Origin: Marsupella aquatica
Taxonomy: Eukaryota > Marchantiophyta
Assembly (NCBI GenBank): GCA_973895155.1
Contig: OZ316892.1
Span: 25,854,001-25,918,000, forward strand
DNA: 64,000 nucleotides
Reading direction: 5' to 3'
Positions within the stretch are counted from its first letter, which is position 1, and each line of letters starts with the position of its first letter. Below the pieces are notes generated by a model. The model had not been told where the DNA came from, searched no databases, and was given only the letters and a program-made list of their open reading frames with translations. The position numbers and the translations under genes are program-made. This document shows positions 46,851 to 57,412 of this stretch, one piece after another.

Positions 46851-48010
46851 GTTGGGTTACTATCAGAAACCCTATTACCTTAGTTTGTTGTTAACATGTG
46901 AGGGGCCCACCTGTTGGCCTTATCACAATAACACGTGCCGCTATGAGCACGATTGAGGTAGATTCTCAATCCCCAATCTTATCACTTGAAAATCCGTGCT
47001 CAGTTCTTGACCAGCCAAATCAATTCAATCTACACGATTGATTACCAAGATCCAACAATCCACTGCAACATTCAAATGGAAAGATACACAAGAATTGTGG
47101 CACCGGTCGGAGAAAATCCTGTCACAAACTTAGCTATCTGCAAATCAGTTTGGTCGAAACAACGCCAGCACCCTGACGACAAGGTGCTCAACCATGTAAT
47201 TCGACCACAAGCTCTAACAAGAACCCCGATATCATGCAGAAAATGCAAGTTGTGACGCTGCGCCCAACTCTCCGTCGCGGAACTGCAACAAACGTCGGAA
47301 AAAACTGCAATCTTAAGCTCCGTAGAAGCCAAATTTTGGCTCAAAATGTCCAGAACTCCACAGGTTATCAGTTAAGCAACTTCTTCCCCAGATTCAGTAG
47401 TTGATTCAGACATCACATTGTAAACAAGCTCCCGGCCGCCACAACCGAGCAACCACGACAAAGAAAATTGTCACCTCTTCCGAACAGAAAACTCCAGCGC
47501 AAAGCGCCCAGTGAAACGATCATGCAATCACCGATAGTGATTCAATCTTTCACACGATCCAGCACATCAAACATTCTCCCCATTGCCCAGTCAACCGAAC
47601 GTTGAACATGAAGCTCTGATACCACTTGTAGGAAACCGTCAACTCAGACTAGGCAGCAATGCGGAACATAGAGAATGCACACAATCTCAACCTACTCCTA
47701 CAAGACACCAATGATGGAGAAACTCTTGAAGGATCCATAGCTCATGAGAAAGTAACATGTGAAGAATGAGGGAGAGAATGCTCTCCCTCCAACCTATACC
47801 CCCCAAGGGGGACCTTCCACTTTCAAAAGAGGAACAATCTTCTCCATAACCTTTGAACTTAATTGCTTTGCGGGATTGGCACATGCAGTAGAGCCTTGCA
47901 TCCCGCCTTGCATACACAGAAGAGTTTAAAAAAATTATTTGCATCAAAGGAGCTCAGATTTAAAGGAAATATGAGACACCATATTATGCAAGTCATGATA
48001 TGAATGTCAC

Positions 48011-51000
48011 CATTGCCCTATTTCAAACTACCCCCGTCGTATCGCTATTTGGTCTCCTGGAGGACAACAGAATGTTGTCTTTGTTCAACAATAATATGAT
48101 TTGACTGTTTTTCTCTGCATCTCCATAACCAATGTTTGTGTTTATTAGGGTTTTACTTCCCAATGTTGTTCTCTTTTCTTTGTTTTTCTTCCCCTCTATC
48201 CCCACTTCTCTCACTAATATTTTATTTTCTTGTCTTTTTATTCTTCTATCCATGGAAAAAACATGTAACATAAAATAAATTCTAATTTTTATTTTAGATA
48301 TCTTCCTCAAATTCATCGTTATTGGTAGTAATATATAATTTAAAATTTTATATAACTAGAAAAAAAATTCAGCTTGTGATGTAATTAAAATCATTTCTAG
48401 ATGGTCTTGAAAGCCACCACCAGCTTGGTGTCCAAATGTAGTCCACCACCAGCTTGGATACATTAACAAACCACTCAGTTTGCTCAAAACAAAGATTAAG
48501 ATGAACTTGCATTTGGATTGAATTGATTATTTATTAGGGTGAAAAGACTATCAATGGTAAACGATGTATCTTTCATCTTTGAAGACAAGTGACTTTTAAC
48601 CTATATGTATTGTAGGCCAAGACATAATTAGCAGGAGGTTCTAATTTGCAGGAGGATGACATTAGCAGGAGGTTCTAATCAACGAGGTAAAGGAAACTGC
48701 CTTTTATATATAAAAAAATTAATCAAGAGGCATATTGATAGTTCTTTGCGGTATCAGATTTTCTCAAAGTGTATGAGTTAGAACTGCATACTTCCTTATG
48801 TATCATCTTAAGAAAACATTGTTGATTGCATGTAGATTGAATCCAATAGATTAATAACAACAGATGAGTTTAATAAATTATTTTTAACTCATGTAACATG
48901 GTGAACTGCCATTAATCTGTTTGTGTGTCTGGCTTGTTTACTTGTAAGTATTTAGGGCTTTCAGAACAACAACAAAAGATTGAATCATAAATGTCATCAA
49001 TTCAAAAACCGTGCCATTTGACATGAAACTCTAAACACACAATGTGTCATGCACATACATTTCAAAAGTCTTTCCCATGCAATTTGAGCAGATCATTTTG
49101 AACCTGGTTTGATCAGCTTGTATACATGGAAAATATATCAATGCAGACCATTACGTACACAAAGTTTATTCATACCAGGATTCATGCAATCCCATACCGG
49201 CTTTTCTACTCATTGTTGCAGATTGTATATGTTTGGTCTTACTGTGGATTGCTGAAAGCTTCAAAGGTCTATTTAGAAACAGATCATGCAAAGAACTTAT
49301 ATTCTTGTCATTGTAGCAAAATAAATTATTGTTTTATGAGCATGTAAAATAACTATCTCGCATTGCATTGGTGTCATTAACATCCTGGGATTAGAAAATA
49401 ATTTGTGTAGGAACAAAGTGATAGTTTTTATTTCATGAAAGGTTGCCTTTGTGGGAAACCAAGCAAAACCCTAAATCTAGACCACTGCTCTTTTGAATTG
49501 TGATAAATGGAGGCCTAAGAGGAAGTGCCACAATTCTTCATTGTTATCAACATCTTGAATACCTCACTTGATTGTGAACTTTTACCCAAAAAATTGACCA
49601 GCTCATGGAAACAAAACTTTGAGAATACTTCAAAAATTAAAAACAATAGCAGTATTACATATATAGGATGAAGGATACATATAAAGAGCTTGGTATGGTT
49701 TTTTGAGTGGTGTGTCTTTTTGTGTTGAGGTTCTTGCCAGTAACGGTTGAATCAAAAGGATCTTACAACAATCTAAAATTCCCCTAAGTATTGATATTAG
49801 ATTCATCTTTTCACTGTTTGGTCCCTTCTATAGCCATACTTGGATGGATTTCCTTTAGGTAACTAACTAAGGATCTAATTTAGATTTCCCAATCAATGTC
49901 TCCCCAAGTGACATCACAACATTATTCTTCAGATCACGAGGTTAAATAATCCAATGACATCCTTTTAATTCCTCTAGAATCAACCACATGCATCACATTG
50001 GGAAAGATGGAGAAATCTCAAAACAGATTGGCAGTCCATCAGACAAACAAGACCGGTTTACTAGAAGAATATTCGTCCTCAAGGTAATGAGGATATCGGG
50101 GAGAATATATGCATGCTCAATTGTTGATCCATCACTTTCTGTTCTACATCAATACCAAATCATATACATAAGATTAGATCAATTGTGTTGCTTTGCCTGG
50201 GCTTTCCATCTTTTGCATTGTAATGTATACATTAACATGAGACCGTTCTCAAATTATGCATCTTCAATGGCCAATTCAATTCTTAGACAATGATTGTAAT
50301 ATCTGTTGTGCATAGTAATAAACAAAACAATGTCTACAAATTTATTGTTATGGATGCCCTCATAGTTGTAACCTTTTCTTCGTCAACCATGAAAATAATT
50401 GACTAAATATATGTATTCTCATTTGATTCAAAGTTTTGTTTGGTGAGAAAACCAATGCAAAGTGAAAGGATTTTGTCAACTACATATTGAAACTGGTGTG
50501 GAACTCATAGCAATCCAGGCAATGATCTTCTACTCGTCAAGTGAGAATCAGCTGTCTAGTTTGCATGGCTTGTTGACTTGGGCAGGTTTCCCTGCATTTT
50601 TGCAAACTAAAAGTGTTGAGTTGTTACTTGCTCAGAGAAAAGTTTTGTCGAGACAAATCTTAAAGTATCATACAATAATAGTTGTATGTTCTCAGACTCC
50701 ATAAGTGTTCAATCTTTAGGTTGTTCACCTTCTGGTCTTGTTGTTGCTTTCTCTTTTACCAAGAGGTACATTTGATTTTCTGCCTTTGTAAACTTTTTGT
50801 TGGCTCCGCTTGTTCACTTTAATAGGGTGTTTTAGTTTTGAAGTACTCTAAGAATTGAATACTTAGGGAGATTCTTTTTAATCAAATTTTGACAATCTAG
50901 TTTTAATTTTATGAAGATAGTTCTAGCCAAACAGATAGATTGTAGTTTTCAGCTTCCTTGACTTGTTTTGTTCTTTTGAAATAACATCTACCTTCTTTTT

Positions 51001-51611
51001 TCCATGTTTCAAGACATGCCATTTCATTTAAATGTCAAAGACATGCCATTTCATTTAAATGTCATGCCATTTTTTAAGTTAAGTGAAGAGTTGAATTTTA
51101 CGACCTAGCTATTTTTTAGATATAAGAACAAACTAGTTTTAGAACACTGTGTTGCTAGGCTCAACAACTCCTCGGAGTTGCATTAATTTTTTACCCCTAG
51201 TAGATAATATATGCCATGACTTTTCTAAAGATTTCTCTATTTTGTTTTTGTGTTTTGCACATGAACCCTTGCTAAAATCTCTCTTGCTATGTGCTTTTGA
51301 AACATATATCTTGTCTGTGTGCATTGTTAATTTCAAGCAGAATCCATGTGCAATTTATTGAGAACAATGTAGTCTATCTGCAATAACCAGTTTGTGAGTT
51401 GCCTTAAAACCAATGACATGCATGATAGAATGCTAAACAAATAATAGATTCCCCTCCCTAAACCAAAACTCCACAAAAGGAAGATACAAGGAATCTCTTG
51501 TGTTGATCAATTCTTCACTTTGTTGTGAAACTATGCAGCAAACTGAAGTTAGATTTCAGAGCAACACAAACAATTAAAGAAAAGTTAGAAAGTCTACAAC
51601 AGTGAAACAAA
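48011..51611. other. AT-rich region, nothing recognised
   Basis: No gene or complete element is recognised. A 27-bp tandem duplication ('aagacatgccatttcattta') lies at about 51012-51066, and 'attagcaggaggttctaat' is repeated at 48628 and 48661. Open frames here (for example 49988-50293, 50462-50704) have no family features. Confidence 0.4.
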
Positions 51612-53837
51612 ATGTCCATTAAGAGGAGGCAAAGGCTTGCAATGATAACCAAAAGGAGGAGATTACAACAAAAAAGAAAAGGAAAACAAAAAGTGTTGTC
51701 AGACTCTGAAGAAGAAGAACAAGAAGAAGAAGAAGAAGAGGAAGAGGAAGAAGAAGACCATGCACCTATTGTCACGTTTGTTGAAGCAATTGTTGATGAT
51801 CCAGGGGAGGAAGGGGGAATATCAGCTACAATTGCACGCCCAGGACCAAAGTTGGAACGAGTGCAATTCCATCTTGATGATGGAAGGGTGAATGTTCCAG
51901 AGGTGCTTGACCACTTGAACACCAGTGGGTTGCAGTTTGAGTCCAAGCCAGGAATTTGGCATGATCTCAGGTGCATGAGAACTGGGAAAAGTGCCAAAAA
52001 GTTTAAGCACATGCAAGAGGTTCACATAAGGAAGACAGGTCTTAGCAGTTGGTGGAATTCAAAAAGTAAGACCATTTACAATTGAATCTGATCATATTGC
52101 TAGCAATTTCCCTAAACCCTAAACCCTGCTAGCATCCCAAATATTTTTACAATCATAATGTTTAGGGTTTAGGGACAAGTGCATTAAACGTATTTTAGGG
52201 AAAGTATCTCCCTAATCTCCCTAATTTACCCTAAAATACTAGACAGAGAGTAGTTATATGGAACAAGAGCAAAAGGAGAGAAAGGGAGGTGCTGGGAGGG
52301 AAAAAGGAAAAAAAAACAGAGAAGTGACAAAAGGAAAAACTTCCTCTCGCCATGTGGCACAGTGCGACCATGCTTGTGTTAGTTGACTCTATTTCTTAGA
52401 TATAGTTTGTTTGATCTTACTGGGGTTAGTTAACCCTTGCTTACTTAGAGATAAGATTCACATAGCCTACACATCTTAGTCCCCTTGAAGGGGTATAAGG
52501 GGTTCAATAAGATGGAGAAAGATCATTCTATTCCTCCATTTTCACATGTACTCTGTCAAGCTTGAAACCTTCAGGAGGACCTCTATCATGGTGTAAGTAT
52601 GGTTTAGGGTGAGATTTGAGTGCACTCTCATGTTCCATATCACTACTCTCTGTCTAGTATTTTCCGTCCAATTTCTTGCAGCTAGGAGCTAGCAATTTCT
52701 TTTCCTCACTATTTCTGCTTCACCTGCATTTGTTTGCCTTGCCTACATTTCCTTGCCTCACCTCACCTCACTTCAACATCTTTGCCTTGCCTTGACATCT
52801 TTTTGTGTAACACACGGGCATCAAGCTAAAACAAAATAGATAGTTTTCACAACAATTGTCAATTGCAATGCATAAGTATCATAAGTGCCAACTGTAACTT
52901 GTTGACTTAGCTATGTGAAGACATATTGCACAAATACTTGTTTACAGTTGCTTCATTGTATTGCCACTGACTCCTAGCTCACTAATGACTATCATATAGG
53001 TCTGACACATAGTAAATGCTATGATGTTGTTGAAGACTCTGAAAAAAATCCATTCTAATGAAACATTGTTGGTATGAACTGGATAAGGTGATCTTCAGGT
53101 CCTTGGGTGGATGAATGGCTCGTGGAAGGGGATACTCGAAAGATTTATTGTGCAAGAGTGAGTCGATTAAGTTGCAGAAATGGTGGTGAGGTGGTAGGCA
53201 CTACAATTCGCTTTGAGAACCCTTATGGACTATTGCTAACTGCCCATCATTGCTGCACATTTGCAGATCCTAACAATGGCAAACTTCTTACTAGAAATGA
53301 CCTTGTTGCCTTTAACACATCAGTGGAAGTTGTCCACTTGTCTGAAAAGTATGATCTTGCCTTCCTTCTCCTCAAATCAGGCCCTTATGTGGGAGGGTTT
53401 AGACTCTCCACAAGGGCTGAGGAGAAGAGGGGTCGTGAAGTCCGTATGCTTTCATTTCCCTGGCATGTGGATCGTGCTTTTGGATTTGACCATGAAAATG
53501 TAGGCCCGACTGAGGTGCATGGGCATATTGCAAACCTTGGCCCTAAAGAACGCAAGTTGCCTATATTTGTGGATGCTTTGGCTACTTACATGGGTGGTTT
53601 TGCAGCAAGCCCTGGTGGTGCAGTCACAATCAATTCCAAAGTTTTGGTTGGAATGCACATAAGGTACAGATATGAAATTATATTTTACCTAACTCTTATC
53701 CTAAGAAAATCCTTTGTCTTTGCAGAAACAATGACCCTAAAATCTTCCCATCAAAGGATTTTTTCTTTGGACCATGCTGTCATGCTAGTTTTGCACTAAT
53801 TTTAGACACGGCAAAGCTCCAGCTTCCTGGCTTGTGA
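51612..53837 (+). CDS. Trypsin-fold (chymotrypsin-like) protein with acidic N-terminus; active-site serine apparently lost
   Basis: Three exons join in phase: 51612-52065, 53099-53663 and 53726-53837, about 376 residues with the simplest 3' end. The N-terminus is very basic ('KRRQRLAMITKRRRLQQKRK'), then comes a run of about 15 Glu. From about residue 150 a trypsin-like domain starts: 'GTTIRFENPYGLLLTAHHCC' contains the expected catalytic His, and 'LSEKYDLAFLLLKSG' the Asp. At the nucleophile position, where 'GxSGG' is usual, the sequence is 'AASPGGAVTINSKVLVGMHI', so Pro aligns with the catalytic Ser and Ser sits one residue earlier. The domain fold is inferred from these motifs. The basic and acidic tracts suggest a nuclear protein. 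An alternative splice could add exons to 55061. Confidence 0.68.
52110..52174. repeat. Inverted pair of telomere-like CCCTAAA motifs
   Basis: 'ccctaaaccctaaaccct' at 52110-52127 faces 'tttagggtttaggg' at 52161-52174, giving 14 bp of possible stem. It lies in intron 1 of the trypsin-fold gene. Confidence 0.85.
52233..52663. mobile_element. Small element with about 33-bp terminal inverted repeats
   Basis: 'aaaatactagacagagag' begins at 52233, and its inverse 'ctctctgtctagtatttt' ends at 52663; the match extends over about 33 bases with one mismatch. The interior has no coding capacity. It includes a block at about 52374-52548 that starts 'tgtgttagttgactc' and ends 'ttttcaca', with 'ccccttgaaggggtataagg' in between, reminiscent of a Copia LTR. 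It sits in intron 1 of the trypsin-fold gene. The type is unassigned because no clear target duplication was found. Confidence 0.65.
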
Positions 53838-54373
53838 TTCCTTGGTGCTCCAGTTCTTGGTTTGGCCCTTGTCCCTTTTCTCGATTGCTTGGGGGTCTCA
53901 CTATATGGATGCCTCCCCATCACCTGCGATGTTTTTAGGGCCTCGGCCCCCTAAAATGTAAGAATTTAAAAACAAATCAACCCTATAAAGTTGGTTTGGA
54001 ATATTCCAAAATTTGGTTAGAAAGACCCTAATGCTCTTATATATAAGTCTCAAAATTGGATTTAAAAGTCTCTATTGTTTTTCTGAGAAAATTCTTAAGT
54101 TTTCCCTTCGAGCCAAAACAACCTTATCCTGTCGCACGTGATATGCCATTTTTGTGAAGTGAAACCCCCGAGCTTGGTTGCCTGTCTTATAGGAGTGTTT
54201 ACTGACAGCCACTTGACCACTCCTCATTTTGGTTAGGAATTCAACTCTATAATAGTCTCCTCACTCATGTTGACTAATGCCATTTCCAACAGGGAAAAAT
54301 ATATTGGTTGGCAGCTAGTAGAAGTAGAAGTCTTAACAATTTGTTCATATAAATTAACCAGATGTTAGTGCAG

Positions 54374-55061
54374 GGCAATTTGGCATCAAAAGGGTGAGAC
54401 TATTCTACCTTTCAGAGAACAGAGAAAGAGATCTCAGCGAGGTGGGCGTCAAGACTGTTCTGCAAGAGAGGCAAGTAACTTCCATTTAGATGTAAATTCA
54501 AGACCATAACAAATATATTGAGTCATAAGATTGTCTCTAATAAAGAAAAGCAACAATCTAGGGAAAGTAAACTCTTCATGGGATAAATATTATGCACCAA
54601 GAACCATTCTGTTTTTTAGTTTTGTGTTTTTTTAATCCACCCACCTGGCCAAACTTAAAATATAGTTAGTTTACATTGTGTAGGATTTTGCTGAAACCTC
54701 AACACACAGAAAATCACTTAAGAAAAAGAAAAGAAAAATGCCAGCTCAATACAACAAAAGAAACTATTTTCAAGGAAGTTTGTCCCATGCCGAGACGTCC
54801 AAATCCAAACGACTTGATAAAGAAAATATTCAAGAAGAGCAAGTCGGGCGAGATGGTGCTGCAAAGTGTACTATGTATCATGGCTACTTGTCAACATATT
54901 TATCAGCAAGTCGCATTCAAGAAGAATATGATGAGTTCGTTAGCTATTGGCGGGTGGGGGGCTTTAGTAAGAAGGCCGCCAGTAGGGAGGCTGATCAGTT
55001 TCAATATGTTACTGAAGAGGAAAATCATCCAAAAATAAAGAGAATAAAGAGAAGGTGGTAG
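54374..55061 (+). CDS. Possible additional 3' exons of the trypsin-fold gene, or separate partial gene
   Basis: Two exon-like blocks, 54374-54474 and 54684-55061, are open and in phase with each other across 'caa|gtaact' and 'tgtag|gat'. They read 'FGIKRVRLFYLSENRERDLS' and 'EVGVKTVLQERQ', then 'DFAETSTHRKSLKKKKRKM', 'IQEEYDEFVSYWRVGGFSKK' and a basic end 'KIKRIKRRW'. They could follow 53726-53784 of the preceding gene if a weak donor (cta|gttttg, 53785) were used, which gives the right phase. That would replace the short end at 53837 by a long basic tail. I recognise no domain. Transcript data would decide. Confidence 0.4.
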
Positions 55062-55914
55062 AATGTTTTCAGTCATCTAGTTTTGAGCTCAATGGAGAGT
55101 AACTTTGGTACATTTCTAGACAGTCTTGGTCTCAATGAATTGAGTGTTGCGATGTTGCCTAGGGTTGCTTGTGCTAGCAATGGTTGTGATGAGTTGTTTC
55201 TTGACAAAATCTTGGTTTTTGAAGTTCATTGAGGAAGTTCTAAGGGACACATGGTATCACAATGTTAAAATTACCAAAGATGTAAACAGACTTAGGAAGG
55301 ACCATGACATTTGAGAAATGCTTGGATACCTATATGAGTTTGGGGAAATGTTTGAATTACCAAGGTAGCACAAACTACATGCATAAAACTCACCTGTAAG
55401 CTGAGGGGTTAAAAGGGGACCCCATTATGGAGATGCTGCCGAACTCAGGCTTCTGGGTTAGGTTTAGAATGGACATGGAGGAAATGTGACAAAGACCAAG
55501 ACCTTGGCCCGCAGGCCTCTTCCAAAGGGGTTTTCAGTGTGCCAATTCCATACTTCTTATATTCACCCGGGGTTTCAAATTGTGGAATGATGGCCCCCCT
55601 TACAACAATTACTGAGTGTTACGGTCCATAGTGCGTCAATCCACTTCCGCATATTGGCCCACTTTGGGACATTTCATTAGAGTTGAAAGGAGTCACAATT
55701 CATGTCTGCCACAAACAGGCCATCTCAGAGCAGGACAGGACTTATACCATCTGAAACACAATATTATTGTGCCACCCTTGCACAAGCCAGCAATATATGA
55801 CCATAAGAATGCCTTAGACCACATATGAAGGCTTCTGAGATGCATACTCATGATGTGGCAGATTTTGATTTGCCCAAATGCTTGTGAAATCTACACCTGC
55901 CCTGCAAGTATTTG
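55062..55914. other. Spacer, nothing recognised
   Basis: No gene is recognised. It probably includes a 3' UTR of the preceding exons. Confidence 0.3.
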
Positions 55915-56345
55915 TCTCCCCTGTCTCAGGCCCTCTCAATTATCATGACAACTCCCCTCACTTCCTGCCATCACCCTCCTGACGGCTTGGTAGCAGCTCC
56001 CATAAAAACTTGGGCAGCTTTTGTTCAGCCAGGGGCTTTCGACGTACTTAGTGTCCCCTATCTCAGACCCTCTCAAATATCATCACAAGTCCCGGCCAAC
56101 TCCCCTCACTTGTTGCCATCACAGTCCTGACGGCCTGGTAGCAGTTCCCATAAAAACTCGGGCATCCTACTCCCATCACCTAAAGCAGAATAAGATGTAT
56201 TGTGGTCCCCAGTTCCAAATACACCCCCTCAATTGTTGCCATCACAGTGCTGACGGCCTGGTAGCAGTTCCCATAAAAACTTGGGCATCCTACTCCCACA
56301 CCTAAAGCAGAATAAGATGTATTGTGGTCCCCAGTCCAAATACAC
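55915..56345. repeat. Imperfect tandem repeat, three copies
   Basis: A core containing 'ctgacggcctggtagcag' and 'cccataaaaacttgggca' occurs at about 55968-56018, 56115-56164 and 56238-56287 (spacings about 147 and 123 bp). The last two copies also share the downstream 'agcagaataagatgtattgt' and 'ggtccccagt'. The overlapping ORF at 56021-56305 simply reads the repeat. Confidence 0.85.
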
Positions 56346-57412
56346 TACCTCCCACTACTAATCGAACAGTCTACCAGTGAGCTAGCTTGACCTATAGGCA
56401 AATTTGTTTTGGTGTGGGGCGAAGTCACGTGGGGTGGCAAGCCATGTAGAACTCTGAGAGGTGTGGTACTGATAGTGACCTCACTTATGTCATCCAAATG
56501 GTAAAAAATTCCTAGACTTGAAGAGCTCGGCGATACAGACTTGAACGCCAATGGTGAAGGTCGAAGTTTATGACACTGCTGAAGCTCCAAGCAAAGGATA
56601 GTCCAGCTCCTATTGCTGATTCGAACAGCCCAACAAATGGCTGTTACATCTGGTTGACCTTCTCAACCCTGTCTGTAAGTTTACAACGTTCTGCTGAAGT
56701 TGAGAGACTACATATTAGGAATGGGGACGTGGCGCATTGAAAACCAAATGGAACTCGATCTTGACTGTTACACATGCCAATGGATCAGTATCCCACACTA
56801 ACGACAATAGGAGACGCCCAACCACTCCGTGAGTCCGAATGTCTCGCAATATTCAACTTAAATGCGTATTTACTGAATAGGGCTCCTCACATTCCGGTAG
56901 CAAAACTTTCGAGGAACTAAGGCCCACTTTTCAAAACATAGACCTAGCCCAGTCCTACAAAGAAAGGACATATTACGCCAGGTCGCTCTGATTTGTCCTT
57001 CCATGTTTTATCTTCTTATCGCCACTTCACAAATCATGTGGAGCAGCAATTTGATTGTAAGTGCAGAAGAATCTCTCCTTCAAACAACTCAATGGCCGAC
57101 AGATATTTCCTCGGAAGACAGGTATATTTGCTACAAACTGTGGCTCACCAACTAAGGATCAAAGCTGCAAAAGAGCAAACTGAATCCTGGCAGTAGTTTA
57201 GTACGCCATACTGACCACAATTGTCGTTCCTGGCTTCAAGCCTAGACTAACGCTCTATTTACAGCCCAACTAATTAGCATCTATGGGCTTATTTAAATCT
57301 ATGTCTTCGGCAAAATTGTTGTTCAGACCTTTTGAGTCATGAGCAATTGTGTGTCTACTACCACATGCAGCACTCCTCGCTGGTTCTCTTCCGTGTCTGA
57401 TGCAGGGCCCAG
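56346..57412. other. Spacer downstream of the minus-strand methyltransferase
   Basis: No gene is recognised. It presumably contains the 3' UTR of the BCDIN3-like gene. Confidence 0.35.

Larger units (their letters stand above)
46064..48010 (-). mobile_element. Copia-type LTR retrotransposon remnant, large internal deletion
   Basis: The primer-binding site, read on the minus strand 'tggtatcagagc' (47624-47613), lies two bases from the LTR end (47627). Downstream on the minus strand are a leader of about 1 kb and a gag start at 46616. The LTR terminal sequence 'tgtaggaaaccgtca' (plus orientation) appears both at 47627 and at 46064, each time followed by 'ctcagactaggcagcaatgc'. Only about 40 bp of the second LTR survive before it joins gag sequence, so the rest of gag, all of pol and most of one LTR are deleted. 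The outer limit of the long LTR near 48.0 kb is uncertain, as I could not find a target duplication of 'catct'. Confidence 0.8.

Noticed and set aside
46059-48010. Target-site duplication for the Copia remnant
   Set aside because: The five bases left of the LTR (catct) were not found next to a CA end on the right side, so the outer border remains undefined.
51515-52012. Minus-strand ORF with a long Ser run
   Set aside because: It is the antisense of the Glu-rich exon 1 of the trypsin-fold gene.
54375-54474. A 22-bp intron (gtgagactattctacctttcag) inside this exon
   Set aside because: It is far below plausible plant intron size, and the same block is open in another frame without it.
56021-56305. 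ORF with internal amino-acid repeats
   Set aside because: It only translates the tandem DNA repeat; there is no family similarity or splice context.
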